A stretch of 64,000 nt of DNA from Linanthus parryae (Eukaryota > Streptophyta > Magnoliopsida > Ericales > Polemoniaceae). The notes below the pieces were generated by a model. That model worked only from the letters and a program-made list of their open reading frames with translations. It ran no database searches and was not told where the DNA came from. The translations under genes and the position numbers were made by a program. Below are positions 1-11,591 of the stretch, one piece after another. Numbering within the stretch: the stretch's first letter is position 1; every line of letters starts with the position of its first letter. Location: assembly GCA_023055425.1 (NCBI GenBank), contig JALGPY010000008.1, forward strand, positions 21,487,359 to 21,551,358, given 5' to 3'.

Positions 1-1090
1 GGAAAGACCATTATAGCCTCACCTCAACTTATGTCACTGTCGGAAAAAAGTCCCAACTAACAGCCGTCTATCGTTTGGAGCGCAATGTCGATAGAATCAT
101 ACTGCATAGGACTTATATGTCAATTCTCATAGTGCATGTACCGTACTGTCAACCAACATATACTGCTTAAGGCTTATATGTCAAAAGTTCTTTATTTATT
201 TTCTGCACAAATAAAACAACTTTCACTACTTCAGACACGCTAGGTAATGTTAGAAATCTAGGGTGGGTTGTTAGTTCAATTCTAGGGCGGGTTATCAACC
301 TATTCCATGCTTAACCTCCCCTCACCTCTTTGATAATTCCTCCTCATTCGCTTTCCTACTGATCCAGAGAAGGTTTACATCACTGATTTGAAGATAGGCT
401 CTAGTATCCATCACTATCTGATAAATTTACCAATGGAGTTCTTACTCATTGTTCACCTCACCATTTTAACCAGTTCTCGGATATCTGTCTCAATTATGAC
501 AGTCTTGACCAAATCTTTTTTGCCTGCACAAGCAGCTCTTACAGCGAAAGCCTCTGCTAGCAAGCTAGAATCTAACCGTACATTGGCACCACTGACCATC
601 TAACAACTTCCTATTTTAATTTCTCAGAAACCCGCCCCTGGAGTAGCCTCCTTTAATTTTAACCCATCCTGCATTACAGTTGATCTTCAAGCAATTTTCT
701 GGAGGTTGAATGATTATGTTTAACGCCTGAAGAAGGGAGTATCTCTGATGGATTTGATCATTACTTTCCTTACTGTGAGCTATCCACAAAAGCTTTTGAT
801 TACTGACACATCTTCTCACGGTTCATTACTTTCCTGGCACAGTTCTTGGCTCAACTTTTGATATTTTTCCTATCTCTCTCTTTCAAACTCTAGCCATATT
901 CTATATCCCTTGAGTTTGAGGGAGAGATATTAGGGAATGGATGATCAGGCACATGGGTGTGCCACATCAGAATCTGGTACCGTACAACCCACTTGGCCTT
1001 CTTTCCACCCCGGCTTTCGTAACCACTTTGGCCTTCTACGCCGCGGCTCCTCTTCTTGCAAGCTCATTATTGGCACGGTTTGAGGATGGG
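1..1090. other. Unrecognised non-coding region
   Basis: No convincing gene is visible. A 71-codon open frame at 388-603 has no recognisable motif. A purine-rich tract near 912-925 followed by an AT-rich stretch resembles the end of a Copia element next to its 3' LTR, but no coding domain supports this. The region is best treated as decayed intergenic or transposon DNA. Confidence 0.3.
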
Positions 1091-1358
1091 TGTTGGAGAT
1101 ATTAATTTAATATCTCAATATTTAGTAATAAGTTGTTTAGAATTATTACGTTTTCTTGTTTGGTTAATTTGATACAGTTTCCTAGTTTAGGCTTCTTGGT
1201 CTCCACGTTATGTTAGGTTCGAGTTTTCCTAAATAAAGGCCCCCGTGGTACATATTCTACATATAGTTTAATAATATATTCCAGAAATCTAACAAGATTA
1301 CAAAACTTCATTAGAGATTTATTCCACACTCTCTGAAGCTTTTCTGATATGATCAACA
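1091..1358 (+). repeat. Copia-like solo LTR, tentative
   Basis: The stretch starts TGTTGGAGATATTAA and ends GATCAACA, giving the TG...CA termini of an LTR. The start resembles that of many dicot Copia LTRs, and a polyadenylation-like AATAAA lies near 1232. I found no second copy in the window and no matching 5-bp target duplication (ATGGG before, CTCTT after), so both boundaries are provisional. Confidence 0.3.
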
Positions 1359-1485
1359 CTCTTCAATAGGGGCTTACAATCACTAAAAAGACATGAAATT
1401 CGCCGGTAAACTTCACCGGAAAATAAACACTTTCATGGGTTAGAGAAGACCATAGATTCTCTCTGGGCATAGGTTCTCAATGATG

Positions 1486-1660
1486 ATATTAGAGGTGTCA
1501 AACGGGCGGGTTGGGTGGGTTCGACCCATTTATAAACGGGTTAACTAATAAAACGGTCCAACCCGCTCTACCCTTTTAAGCATATGGGTGTTCTTGGGTG
1601 GATCATAAACGGGTCAATGTAACCCGTTAACCCGTTTACAACCCATTTCTCAACCGTTCA
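1486..1660 (+). mobile_element. hAT-like terminal remnant (GGTGTCAAACGGGCGGGTT)
   Basis: The sequence GGTGTCAAACGGGCGGGTT followed by repeated AACGGG/CCCGTT subterminal motifs is the kind of end found on short plant hAT-related elements. The opposite end (its reverse complement) is not seen before the Mutator-like element at 1741 or just after it, so this appears to be a single broken end. Confidence 0.35.
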
Positions 1661-1972
1661 CTGTTAAAATTAAATTATAAAATCTTTATACCTTGGAACG
1701 TTTTACTCCTCCACTAGAATTACGTATAGTATTTTAATATGGGTAAAAGACACTGACCACCCCTGAGTTTTGAACAAATTCCACCCTGCTATGGGTTTTG
1801 GAAAAAGACACTTTGCACCCAATTAACGGAATATTCCGTGGAAACTTAGCACCCTGTCATATTCTGTTAGAAAAGTGGGAGATAGACTTTTTCGGACCAA
1901 ATTGTCCCTGTGTGTTTTTGTTAGACTTTTTTCTACCCATGTTATCATCAAGAACACCAAGAACAAGATTCT

Positions 1973-1973
<1 letters not shown>

Positions 1974-2010
<37 letters not shown>
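1974..2010. repeat. Poly-A tract
   Basis: Thirty-seven consecutive A residues lie inside the Mutator-like element. The tract may be a captured poly-A tail or simple slippage; no retrotransposed coding sequence is visible immediately upstream on the plus strand. Confidence 0.9.
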
Positions 2011-2012
<2 letters not shown>

Positions 2013-3017
2013 AAAAATAACACCAAGAACACAATCGAATTCACCAGTTCATCCTTTCATAGATAATCTTGTTGTTTCTCTAACATATCAAAATGAAGAT
2101 AAGTATCTATCTTTAACTTCCTTTTCCTTTCATTCTTAAGAACCATACTACATGAGTATGACAATACAATTCTTATACTCAACACAATTCTTGACTTGAG
2201 AACTTAGAAGGAAGGAGAAGTTATTGTTTCAACAACTTTCTGAAAAAAAAACACGGATCTAACCAAGAAGAAGAGGTCCAAGTCTTGCACCATGAAAACT
2301 GAAAAAGAGCTCCAAGTAAAGCCAAGAAGAAGCCACATTGAATTCGAGTTCCTGAAGTTCAAAATGGTGTCAACAGACCAAGGAGTCTGTGGTGGAAAAG
2401 AGATCCATGAAGGCACAACTTCAATGCAAGAGCACCTTCATCCCAAAAGCAGTTGAAAGGGTACGGAATCTTCACAAGAGCCACCAATCACCGACACAGA
2501 CCCCCTTTTCTCATCTAAAACATCATATCGAGATTAATAGGATATAATGAGTATCTAAGACCAGGTTAGAGTCTAACCAAGGAAGATCAAGCAGAGAGAC
2601 CGGTGGCGGCGACTTCAACCAAATCGAACCCACACCTCCAACCCCTCTCGACCCTTCTCAAATCAAACTAAATTTCTGCAACTTTGTCGATCTCTCTTCG
2701 CTCATCATCCTCTGGCCCACCAACGAACACCATCTCTCTTGAATGGATGGGCCTTCAACTCGATCCTACCGGCGGCGACATGGGGTTCCACAGCCCTGCA
2801 ATTAGATTCTAATTGAATTTTGAGAACGACGACGGTAACAAAACGCCGTAGATTGGCGAAGAGCCCATATTTGTAGTGGGTGAGTACCGAATCTTGACGG
2901 CGAATCAGAAATCGAGAGAAATTGAGAAGGGCTTGCAATCTGGTCAGGTTTGTAGTCGCCCATAGGCTTGGAGGGATGGTGGCTTAGTATCAGAAGATGG
3001 AGAGAAGATAGAAGGCT

Positions 3018-3021
<4 letters not shown>

Positions 3022-3055
<34 letters not shown>
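3022..3055. repeat. (GA)n microsatellite
   Basis: About sixteen GA units inside the Mutator-like element. The repeat creates spurious long serine/leucine frames on the minus strand. Confidence 0.9.
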
Positions 3056-3056
<1 letters not shown>

Positions 3057-3364
3057 ATGGTGAGGAGTTGAATGGATATGGTAAGGAGGAGCAGTGGGCG
3101 GTGGTGGTGATTGTTTGTTTGTGTTCCCTGGGAAGAGAGAAAGAGGGGAAGAGGGAGAAATTAGGTTTAGAAATGAAGGAGTAACATATAGGGTGTAATT
3201 TTGTAACATTCAAGGGCTAAAATAGTCGTTCCACACGTACCGTTAGTCAACGGTTGCCTCCATCCACAAAAAAGGTGCAAAGTGTCTTTGTTTAAGAGTC
3301 AGGGTAGCGGACTGTATTTAATCCAAAACTCAGGGGTGGTTATTGTCTTTCACCCTTTTAATAT

Positions 3365-3604
3365 TTGTCCTTAACCAGGATATTATGAGATACAGTATAA
3401 TGCAACATTAACTTTACTTGTCCCTTAAATTTAATATATCTCAGCAAACATATAATATGGCTCATTTTATTTTAAGAAAAACTGGATTTCAAAGAAAGGT
3501 TAACATATAGAAATGTCTTTTGCCAGAAAAAAAATGTCTACTCCCTAAAAGAAGAAATAATAAAACAAAGTGATGTTATGTCTAAAACGTATGTAAGTTT
3601 TCTA
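3365..3604. other. Intergenic, nothing recognised
   Basis: AT-rich sequence between the Mutator-like element and a possible CACTA remnant. No coding exon for the F-box gene could be found here on the minus strand. Confidence 0.5.
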
Positions 3605-4011
3605 CCCTACTAGAACCCCAAGCCTCCTCACCACCGCCCCTAGCCTCCTCACCACCGACAAACAACATTTCTAATTGAACCAATCAAGCGCAATCTCTTT
3701 CACCGCCGCAGCTCACTACAACCTTCGACGACCCCCCAAACCAAAGAGAACATAGGCCCAGCCCTTGTCTTGCCGCCCATCGCCATGAATTACGGCGATT
3801 CAACCACCAAACCGCCACCAACCAGACCCCATCTGAGCTAAATCGCCCTCATTGTTGCCGACGCCAACCCCAGACATTCGGTCCGAACCCAAAACCAATC
3901 ACCCAATTCACCGAATCCCTATTTCACCCAAAACCAATCACCCAATTGTTTTAAGGCGGTTTTGGGCAGGATTATCGTGAATCGCCGTGACAGGCCCTAT
4001 TCCTAGTAGTG
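3605..4011. mobile_element. Possible short CACTA-type element
   Basis: The right end, read on the minus strand, is CACTACTAGGAATAGGG; the left end is CCCTACTAGAACCCC, which differs from CACTACTAG by one base. Together they look like a pair of CACTA terminal repeats about 400 bp apart with GC-rich, CACCACCG-rich sequence between. Expected 3-bp target duplications do not match (CTA and TGC), so this is tentative. If real, it sits just 3' of the last recognisable F-box exon. Confidence 0.35.
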
Positions 4012-4082
4012 TGCAATGATCTATCCGCAATCCATACAAATATCATGGTTGATAAAGTTAGAGGAACGACAAAAGTTGTTAC

Positions 4083-5164
4083 CTGCACTGTGATCTTATA
4101 CAGAGAAGGCGACGCCTTTATCAAAGCCTTGTACCAAAGGAGGCAATATCCTCTAGGTCGAATAAATATCAGCTTCAGATGCTTGAGTTTGGTAAATTCA
4201 GGAAACACAGCCCATTTCATTGTTTTCTGCCTCAAGAAGCAGACTATCACGGCTCACGACAAGATATGGAAAATAAAATGATGAAAACATATAGACCGAA
4301 AGTTAACTAAAAAAGCCAAAAACTAGTTTGCTTACTAACCTCATCTGCACAGGCTTCATACGTTAGAGTTTCAAGTTGAGAAACAAATGAGCTGAACTCC
4401 CCGGGAAGAGTGTATTGTATTTCTTGTGCAAAATGGCCCTGAATTGATAACTCAGAGAGCTTGGGAACATATTTGAGTTCCATACTTATGATCTGTCCAA
4501 AGTATTTGAACGATACCAGATTCGGTGCAGAGAGGTTGAGGGCTACCAAATCTAGGCAACAATATAGCTCCAACCACTTCAACTTCAGTGACTGTGGTCC
4601 ATCAACATTCAAACTCACAAGAGTTTTGGAGCCGCTCACAGACACAAATTCAAGATTTGGGCAGTTGCTTAGAAGTAGCTCCAACACGTCACCGGATATG
4701 TTCACCCCAAAAAGCTGAAGAGACGTTAACGAGCCGCAGCTCGAGGTTTCAATGGAGTGAGGAAAAGTGTAAAATCGAATCTCACTATGATACTCATTGC
4801 TCAGGTCCAGTTTGAGGTTTCGAACGCCCTTTCTCAAAGCAAAACCAATCCAACTGTCGATGTCTCTGCTACACGTCTCGTCCAAACTAAAAACCACTGC
4901 AAATTGGTCTATATTCCGGGCCTCGTGATGCCTTATAACCTCGTTAACAAATCTTACGTAAATTGGTCTTTCCAGCTCCACAGACTTCGTAAAGTCATGT
5001 AATGTCTCTGAAGCATCAAAATTAAGGTTGCGCATTGCTCTCCACACGTGTCTCCACCTCTTTGAGAAAACACTCGTCTGTACCATTTCTTTCATCTTTA
5101 CTTGAGACATTATGTCGACGAGGATTTCTTCTGGAAGCTCACTGCTCGGGTCGTTAGGTGACAT
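4083..5164 (-). CDS. F-box/LRR (FBD-type) protein gene, two exons, 3' end missing
   Basis: Exon 1 runs 5164 to 4340 (275 codons) and exon 2 runs 4226 to 4083 (48 codons). The intron 4339-4227 has a GAG|GTTAGT donor and a CTTGAGGCAG acceptor and keeps phase 0. The first ATG is at 5164; the frame is open further upstream only through a TTG. The N-terminus reads SSELPEEILVDIMSQV...SVFSKRWRHVW, a classic F-box, whose family binds Skp1 in SCF ubiquitin ligases. Leucine-rich-repeat-like segments follow (GSLTSLQLFGVNISG, NCPNLEFVSVSG, APNLVSFKYFG). Exon 2 encodes FPEFTKLKHLKL...LIKASPSLYKITVQ, typical of the stretch before the FBD domain. It ends at a CAG|GTAACA donor, and no exon with the FBD end is visible downstream, where CACTA-like ends occur. 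The substrate cannot be predicted. It may be a truncated gene rather than a working one. Confidence 0.75.
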
Positions 5165-5610
5165 AACTTGCAGGTCCTGCAGGATATAACTCGATGCATC
5201 AGACAAAAAAATTGCAAAGGAAAATTCTGCAAATAGAAGAAGAAGAAGAAACTAAGTGTACTACAATCTTTCGAGGATTTCCAGACTAAAATATAGAAAT
5301 ACGAAAATTAACTTGTAGGATCATAAACCTAGAATCCTATTTCGTTTAGGTGGTTTCAATGGGTTTTTGATGATTAAGAAAGGGGGGACTATTTCAAACT
5401 TGAAATCAGATTATGCAAATCCCGTGTGTCAGATATGAAGCAGAGTATATTATGTTCTAGCTGTCAACACACAACCGTATACGCTACTGAATATGGGAGC
5501 GTTATAAGAAAAGAAAAAAAGCTTACTAGCTAAAGGCCTTGTTTTGGTTGCATAATATGAAGATGAGGTGGAATGTAATTGCAGGATAAGGCAGAAAATA
5601 AGATGTGATA
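5165..5610. promoter_or_regulatory. 5' flank of the F-box gene
   Basis: Upstream of the F-box ATG there is a GAA-repeat/CTT-rich leader (5236-5252) and AT-rich sequence. No clear TATA box position can be assigned. An alternative is that a further 5' exon exists, because a CCTGCAG acceptor-like sequence precedes the ATG by about 15 bases. Confidence 0.3.
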
Positions 5611-5615
5611 TGAAA

Positions 5616-5660
5616 TTCCCTCCGTCCCATAATGTCATGTTCCACTTTTCAATGCAACTT
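5616..5660. mobile_element. Stowaway-like MITE end
   Basis: TTCCCTCCGTCCCATAATGT matches the well-known CTCCCTCCGTCCC terminus of plant Stowaway (Tc1/mariner) MITEs. The inverse end is not found nearby, so only one terminus is preserved. Confidence 0.45.
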
Positions 5661-8380
5661 ATATGAGTGTACAACACTAATCAGGAGACCTTCTCTCCGA
5701 ACCGACGTCTTCTCCCACAAAATGCTCTCCACAGTGGAGTCGCCAAACAGCGTACAAGAGAATTTGATAGAAAGATCTGGGTAGAGTATAGGGCGAGGCA
5801 GAGTAAAGCAATTAAAGGACGAAGGAAGAACAAAGGAGAAGGGAATGAGAGTAAGTTGAGTACTCAGAAATAGAGAGTCGGCTCAGGGGTGGGCGTATGT
5901 ACCGTGGGTACTGCTCGTGTACTACTCGTACTGCCTAGATTGTTTGTGATTGCCTGTGAGGCAAAAGGAAGGTGACATCATATAGGCGTAGGTTGTGTGG
6001 AGATGAACCCCAAGCACCGAGCATCATGGGAGGCCATTAGCTCACTCCATTCAAGAACGGTAACAGCTAATCGCCTTGGGCAAGTGATGTGGTCCCGAAT
6101 CCACCGGCAGCCAACACGAACCTTCCTGCTATAAGGCCCCCGCGACCCCTTCTCTAAGTAACCAGACCAAGACTCCCCACGTGGAAGCCTAGGTGAACCT
6201 TACCCTAGCCACAACTCAAATAGATTTCCCCAGTCCAGCGTGTGTGCAACGCCGCGGTACGTGGTACCGTGAGAAGTGTCACCCCGTACCCTGTCTCATG
6301 ATCCGAATTTGGGTGCGGAGCTGGCATGGTAGGCGACCCGTGGGGTCAATGATGTGGCCTACCCTGCGGCTGGGGAGCGGAAGAGACATGGTCCCCTGCA
6401 AGCTGTGCCCAGGCTGACGTGGCACACCCAAAACCATGTATCTACACTATTCAAATGAGTTCCTATGTAATTAAATGTTCAGTACTATAAGATTTTAGGA
6501 TTGCAATAGAAGATGCTGATTAGCATTATGGATGTTAGACACAGAGATCACGAGAAATGGCTTTTCGTGGACCTAGTTTGTTTGGTAATTCATCTCTTGA
6601 AATTACTCCTTTTTTTACAGTCTTCCTGGACTTTCTGCAGTGGGTTGGACATGGATGGGACACGCCTAGGACACGGTCTGGACATGGAGTTTTGCATGGA
6701 CCTACTTTGTTTTCGTGGACCTACTTTGTTTGGTAATTCATCTCTTGAAATTCCATCTTAGTTTGGCTAATTATTTTATTAGGTTCTTAGATTCCTTAAC
6801 TTGTTTATTGGTTTAAACAAGCTGAGGGAATTGGAGTAAAAAATTGTGATAGCTGATGCCATAAGCTGCGACGCTGGGCTCCTTCATTGCTGCGTTAGAC
6901 TTGAGAGTTACGAAAATATTGTCACTTTGCTGATTAGAACACATACCTCTTACACTGTATTCCATGATTGTTCTATTATAGCTAATATTTCTGTTTGATT
7001 GAATCAAGGCGAGGTCGCGTCGAAGGTGGAAATATGCATAGCACGAAAGAGGTGTGTATTTTCTTTCGCACTAGATTGTTTGATGAAATGCATATTAGAA
7101 AATGTTCGGATGCATGCTAAATCTCTTTAACAGGCTCGGGAAACACTTCTCGTGCTATAATTTGTCACCTACTCCAAGGAACTTTTTTTACAGAAACTGC
7201 ACTGGGTCATTGCTTTAATAACCTCACCCTGTTTGCATGGTCCTAAACTCAAAATAGATAGCATCATCTTTCATGGTTTCTCTAACCTTTTTCTTTTAAC
7301 CCAATACTCAACAACATCTGTATCATTGATCAAGAATGTGGAAGCTTTACCTATTTGTGCTGCTAGATACACATAATGTTGCAACTTGATTGCTTCTGGG
7401 AAGAACATGACAAGGATTAACATGTCTGCTGTGATGCAGGATAGCAAGCTGGTTGATTGCTTCAGGAAGCTTCTGCTTCAGCTATTTCTACTATCAATGA
7501 TTACTGCAATGTTACAGAATCCTGCTTCAATCTATGTATGATTGTTTTTGAAATTTGCCTTTTCCCCAGATCATCCATAACTGTTACTCACTTTGTAGGT
7601 AAAGCTGTTATTGGTCTCCAGGAGCTTATTGTTGTCAGGTTATTGCTCGACAAATGTACTTTGGCTGAGACAGCCTTAAATGATAATTCTCTTCTTCTGC
7701 TAAAATACAAGTACATTCTTTTGCTTACATTTATTTTTTCATAAAAGGCTTCACTCGGTTCCTTACTCTAATCCTTCCCTCTAAAAAGATCCCAAATGTT
7801 TCATGTTTGTTCCATTTGCTATACGGATTGTAGGGCGATCAGAGCATAGATGTGGAATATGGAATCAAATCTCTCATGTAGCTGAGCCAAAATCTCAGTA
7901 TAGAAAGTTGAGCGAAACTGTTTTGGGTTTTTTAAATTTTATTTACTTCTTTGGTACTACATAGCGAACTTTGATGGCTTGAACTGTTAAGAATTCATGG
8001 GGTTCCACCTCAAAACCAATTGACAGTGAGGGGAGTAGACCGGGACACTTATAAATTATGTTTCCTCTTCTTGAATGTCCACATCTCTTTTTGTGAGCAA
8101 CACACTGAAATTTCAATGTATATTCCTCCAATGGTCAGTATTAGTTTGTGTACTGAACAATCTTTTAGAAAATTGTCCTACTGTTGTAATTCTTTGTGCT
8201 GACATTTGTAATGTGGTGCTTGAGATTGTTTCTTTCTTTCTTTATCTGGTGGTGCCCACGTGCACAAGTTATACCCTAGTGTATACATGGACTGGAAGTT
8301 GTTCTTACGTTCTTTTATTAGTGGATGCTTTTCTCAGTTTTCCAAAAAAGTTGATTTGGTTTGTTTCACCCAATATTTAT
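5661..8380. other. Unrecognised non-coding region with exon-like patches
   Basis: No gene family was recognised. GC-rich sequence occupies 6100-6420. Between 7100 and 7700 there are acceptor-like pyrimidine tracts followed by short open stretches (for example after the CAG at 7438-7440 and near 7597), which could be pieces of a decayed multi-exon gene, but no peptide is identifiable. A direct repeat, CTACTTTGTTT with flanking TTGGTAATTCATCTCTTGAAAT, occurs around 6570-6760. Confidence 0.3.
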
Positions 8381-8547
8381 AATTAGAGAGTGGGTATTCT
8401 CAGTCGTGGAAAGTATATGCTCCAGCACTCCTTCCATTACTCATCTACACGCACTTTGGTTTCTTTCTCCTACTCCTAGTGAGTCTCTCTCACTCCCTTT
8501 ACAGAAACCAAACCTCGCTATCTTCGTCGCTGCTCTCCCTCTCAGTC

Positions 8548-8712
8548 ATGGAATTCATTGTTTGTTGGGACCGTGACATTTATTATTTGAGCTTTCCTTC
8601 AGCGGATTGTGTGAAAGCCCTGTCCAAAAACAGCCTGAAAGAGAAGGGAATTGATCTTCGTGCTAAGAAGTGCATGAGACCCACTTTGTTAGACCATGAC
8701 AATTTCCTTTAA
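8548..8712 (+). CDS. Short hypothetical ORF (54 aa)
   Basis: An ATG-initiated frame follows a pyrimidine-rich leader that could be a 5' UTR. The peptide begins MEFIVCWDRDIYYLSF and is basic in its C-terminal half. No family is recognised and no homologue exists in the window. It may be chance or a remnant first exon. Confidence 0.15.
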   Translation: MEFIVCWDRDIYYLSFPSADCVKALSKNSLKEKGIDLRAKKCMRPTLLDHDNFL

Positions 8713-10121
8713 TCCTGTAAAAATTGAGATTGAGGGGAGACTCGTGTTTCCTGTCTGGAAATAAGACACGTTAGTGTTCTCATGGGTCTTACGACATACT
8801 TTTCCTTGTCAATTAATCTTATTGGCTGAGATCGATAATTCAGAGCTATAAAAGATTGTCATATAATATTCTCAACCCAGTAAAAATGGTATACCGAGGG
8901 AGTTCCCTTTTGACCGACCAGACGAAGAAATTGTCTAGCTTACAAGCCGATTTCCTTTAGGCGAAACGACCTGGTAAACTCCAATGATTGATGCGGGCTA
9001 GAAGGATATTGTGACGATCTTCCCTTTAGAAGATGTAAGCCGAGGGAATTCCCTTATTTCGTCGAAAATGCCAAAAAAATAACTTTTGGTAACTTCAAAG
9101 GCCAGCCGTGAATTTGGCCTGAACCTAAATTGATCAATTAGGCCAGGTTGGGCTCGGGGGCTGGCCATGTTTCTAATTCGAGTTGGGCCGAGCTTGGGAA
9201 GCCTCACTGATGTAGGGGGAAATTCATATAAAACAAAGTCACAACGAGAAAAGCAACTTCAGACGAAACGCGGAATCAAGGGAAGAATTGAAGGGATTCG
9301 GATATGTGTCAAGTTACACGTGTCTGAGTGGAACCGACTTGTTACGAATTAAGCTAAACTAGATATAATATATGTTGTATGATCACTTGAGGGCTCAATA
9401 TATAAAAAGGTTGCCTTTTTGAACGAAAAGTTCAAGCAAAGTTTTAAGCTCCACATTCACAACTTCAAAGGATTCTTCAAACTCGATTCCAGTGAAGCTA
9501 CTCCTCTTTCTCTTCTCAATCTTATACTTAATATATATTTTTCCATGATATTTAAGATATAAATGTTAAGAAGTTGGAAGTCGAACCAATATTTTGTCAT
9601 CTAAATTTTTATTTATTTATTTTTAGAGAGTATTTTGTCATCTATTAGTACTACTATAAAAGTTCTAATATAAATAAAAATATAACAATGATAACGTTGA
9701 TGTATCCCTACGGTGTCCTCATCTTTTTATGGTACCCAATGACCGTTCTTGTATTGTAGCACACGCCTTGACAATTTTTATTTATTTATTTTTGGGAATT
9801 TTTCGTGATGTCCAGACCAGCTTGCGAAAAAAAATGAGAAAATTCTAAAGGTACATAATTGTAGACACAATGTATTACTAGTAATCGTAATTCCCAGTGT
9901 TATTTTAAGGGTTCACAATCTTTTTAGTTGGTTAAAATTTTACTGCTAGTAGGTAAGAAAAATATATGTCAACAGTTTTCTATAGAATTATGCCAGTATA
10001 TTTTGCACAGCTGAAAGAATATTGGCAAATAAATTTCCGTTGTGTGTGAAGAAGATGAAAAAGAAAAGCAAAGGAAATAAATTTGACCTGGTCTCCCTTA
10101 ACAGAAGATATGGCCCTCTCC
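8713..10121. other. Unrecognised non-coding region
   Basis: A short duplicated motif CCGAGGGA(A/G)TTCCCTT occurs near 8895 and 9041. TATATAAAAAGG near 9400 is TATA-like, but no reading frame follows. The rest is AT-rich with no identifiable element. Confidence 0.3.
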
Positions 10122-10153
10122 TCCATCTCCATCTCCATCTCCATCTCCATCTC
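10122..10153. repeat. (CCATCT)n microsatellite
   Basis: About five perfect 6-bp units CCATCT. On the plus strand they would encode alternating Ser-Ile, which explains the spurious frame across them. Confidence 0.85.
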
Positions 10154-10499
10154 GACTCATGCAAACATTCGTACTCCTCCTCTGTTCCCCCGATGTACTA
10201 ATCAACAATATCAATCTGTGAATAACGATGAGGAACAACTTAAAGGTAGATTTGCTGAGAAACAATTAGAATTTAACCTCGTTGATATAAAATATCTCCA
10301 ACTAAATGTTGAAAAAACAATCTTCATTAGATATATAGATAGAGAGAGATCCGTAGTACCTTCCATGATTTCTTCACGATTCTGGGCAGTTCTCAGATCT
10401 GTCTGCAGGTAACTTCCAACTGAAAGGACAGGGGAAGCTGCTTTTTACCCGTTCAGAAACAAAGTAGTACAACCCTAAGCTAAGAATAGATAGATAGAT

Positions 10500-10720
10500 G
10501 GGGTAAATGACAGATACCACCCCTAGTATGGTCACTTATCAGTCTAGCACCCTGTAGTTTGGGTATTATCCCAAACCACCCCTCCGTTAGTTTTAGCACC
10601 ATTCTGTTACTTTTCATTAGTTGAACCTGTGGGGACCGGTCAGACACTACTTTGAGACCATTTTACCCCTTTAAACCTGTACAGTCGATTGTGCCCTCCC
10701 TAATTGCTAAAATGTGCACG
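10500..10720 (+). mobile_element. Mutator-like terminus related to the element at 1741
   Basis: GGGGTAAATGACAGATACCACCCCTAGTATG resembles the terminal repeat of the 1741-3355 element (GGGTAAAAGACACTGACCACCCCTGAG), and the following text (AGCACCCTGTAG, then CCGTTAG) keeps the same order of motifs. The partner end was not located, so this is probably a broken copy of a relative. Confidence 0.4.
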
Positions 10721-10729
10721 AACTTACAG

Positions 10730-11591
10730 CTCATGATTTTTCCAACAGCGAATAGCAGGCTGTAAATGGAGTAAGTTTCTCCCAAAAATTAGGATTCGAC
10801 GTTGCCCATTCCTTATGGATCAGTAAGGAAAAATGTCTTAACCAAAAAGTCTCAAGATGGAAAATCTCTGAGGTTTGAAATTGTGATTATTGTTAGTGTG
10901 TAGTAGAAGAGGATTATGATCATATTGTAATTGAGGAAGATGTTGAATAAAACTATTTGGATAAAGATTATCCCATTTATCATTGACTAGCCCCCTATCA
11001 AGCCGTTTCATAATTAAATGAGGAGGTAATATCTTATTAGTCCAAGTGTAAGGGATACCTTGAATGCCTAAATCATGAAACTGACAATCATGAATACAAG
11101 TATCAAGATAGCCTCTAGTCCATTTGAACATTCTCCCACCAAATTTTTCAGAAGGTGCAGTATTATAATTAAAGTCTCCCATGAGTAACCAAGGTAGAGA
11201 AATAATTCCATGCAACATTTTCAGCTTATTCCAAAGAAACTGTTTGAGACAATATTTAGGGGAAGCATAAACAGCAGTTAGGAAAAGAAATAATTGTTGG
11301 TGTGTAATACATGAACCACTGTATGAACATCTTGATAAGACTCATCCACCACATCAAGGTCAACGACATGAGGCTTCCAGAGAACCCATATGCCTCCCTG
11401 TTGTCTAATAGAGTCCAGAATATGCATGTCAAGGAAACCTAAAAGCCTAGCCCGGTCCCTATCATCACTTCCTCCATTCTTGTTTCAAAAATAAGAGAGA
11501 TGTCCGGATCAAACCGGTTAAATAGCTCTTGAGACTGAATCTCCAAGCGGGTAGAGCTTGACCCATTACCATTCAACGCAAGAATTTTCAT
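10730..11591 (-). pseudogene. LINE (L1-type) ORF2 fragment, endonuclease domain
   Basis: Read on the minus strand from the ATG at 11591, the peptide starts MKILALN, the usual start of plant L1 ORF2. After frameshifts it passes GGIWVLWKPHVVDL and TAVYASP. It then has an uninterrupted stretch (11218-10838) with PWLLMGDFN, EKFGG, GIPYTWTN and RLDRGL, and ends near YDHNPLL. These are hallmark motifs of the apurinic-type endonuclease that nicks target DNA in LINEs. A further frameshift near 10858 leads into ETFWLRHFSLL...KEWA. The reverse transcriptase is absent. LINEs normally lose their 5' end, so loss of the 3' part suggests a later deletion or insertion. Confidence 0.8.

Larger units (their letters stand above)
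1741..3355. mobile_element. Non-autonomous Mutator-like element (MULE), 1615 bp
   Basis: The left end GGGTAAAAGACACTGACC and the inverted right end GGGTGAAAGACAATAACC begin terminal inverted repeats, and both continue into CACCCCTGAGTTTTG. The element is flanked by a perfect 9-bp direct repeat TTTTAATAT (1732-1740 and 3356-3364); 9 bp is the target duplication size of Mutator transposases. Inside lie a run of 37 A (1974-2010), a GA microsatellite (about 3022-3055) and no transposase frame, so it must be moved in trans. Minus-strand open frames in the right third are serine- and leucine-rich translations of the GA repeat. Capture of a host fragment between 2200 and 2950 is possible but nothing is recognisable. 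Confidence 0.8.

Noticed and set aside
2802..3213. Long serine/leucine-rich frames on the minus strand
   Set aside because: They are produced by the GA microsatellite and pyrimidine-rich DNA inside the Mutator-like element.
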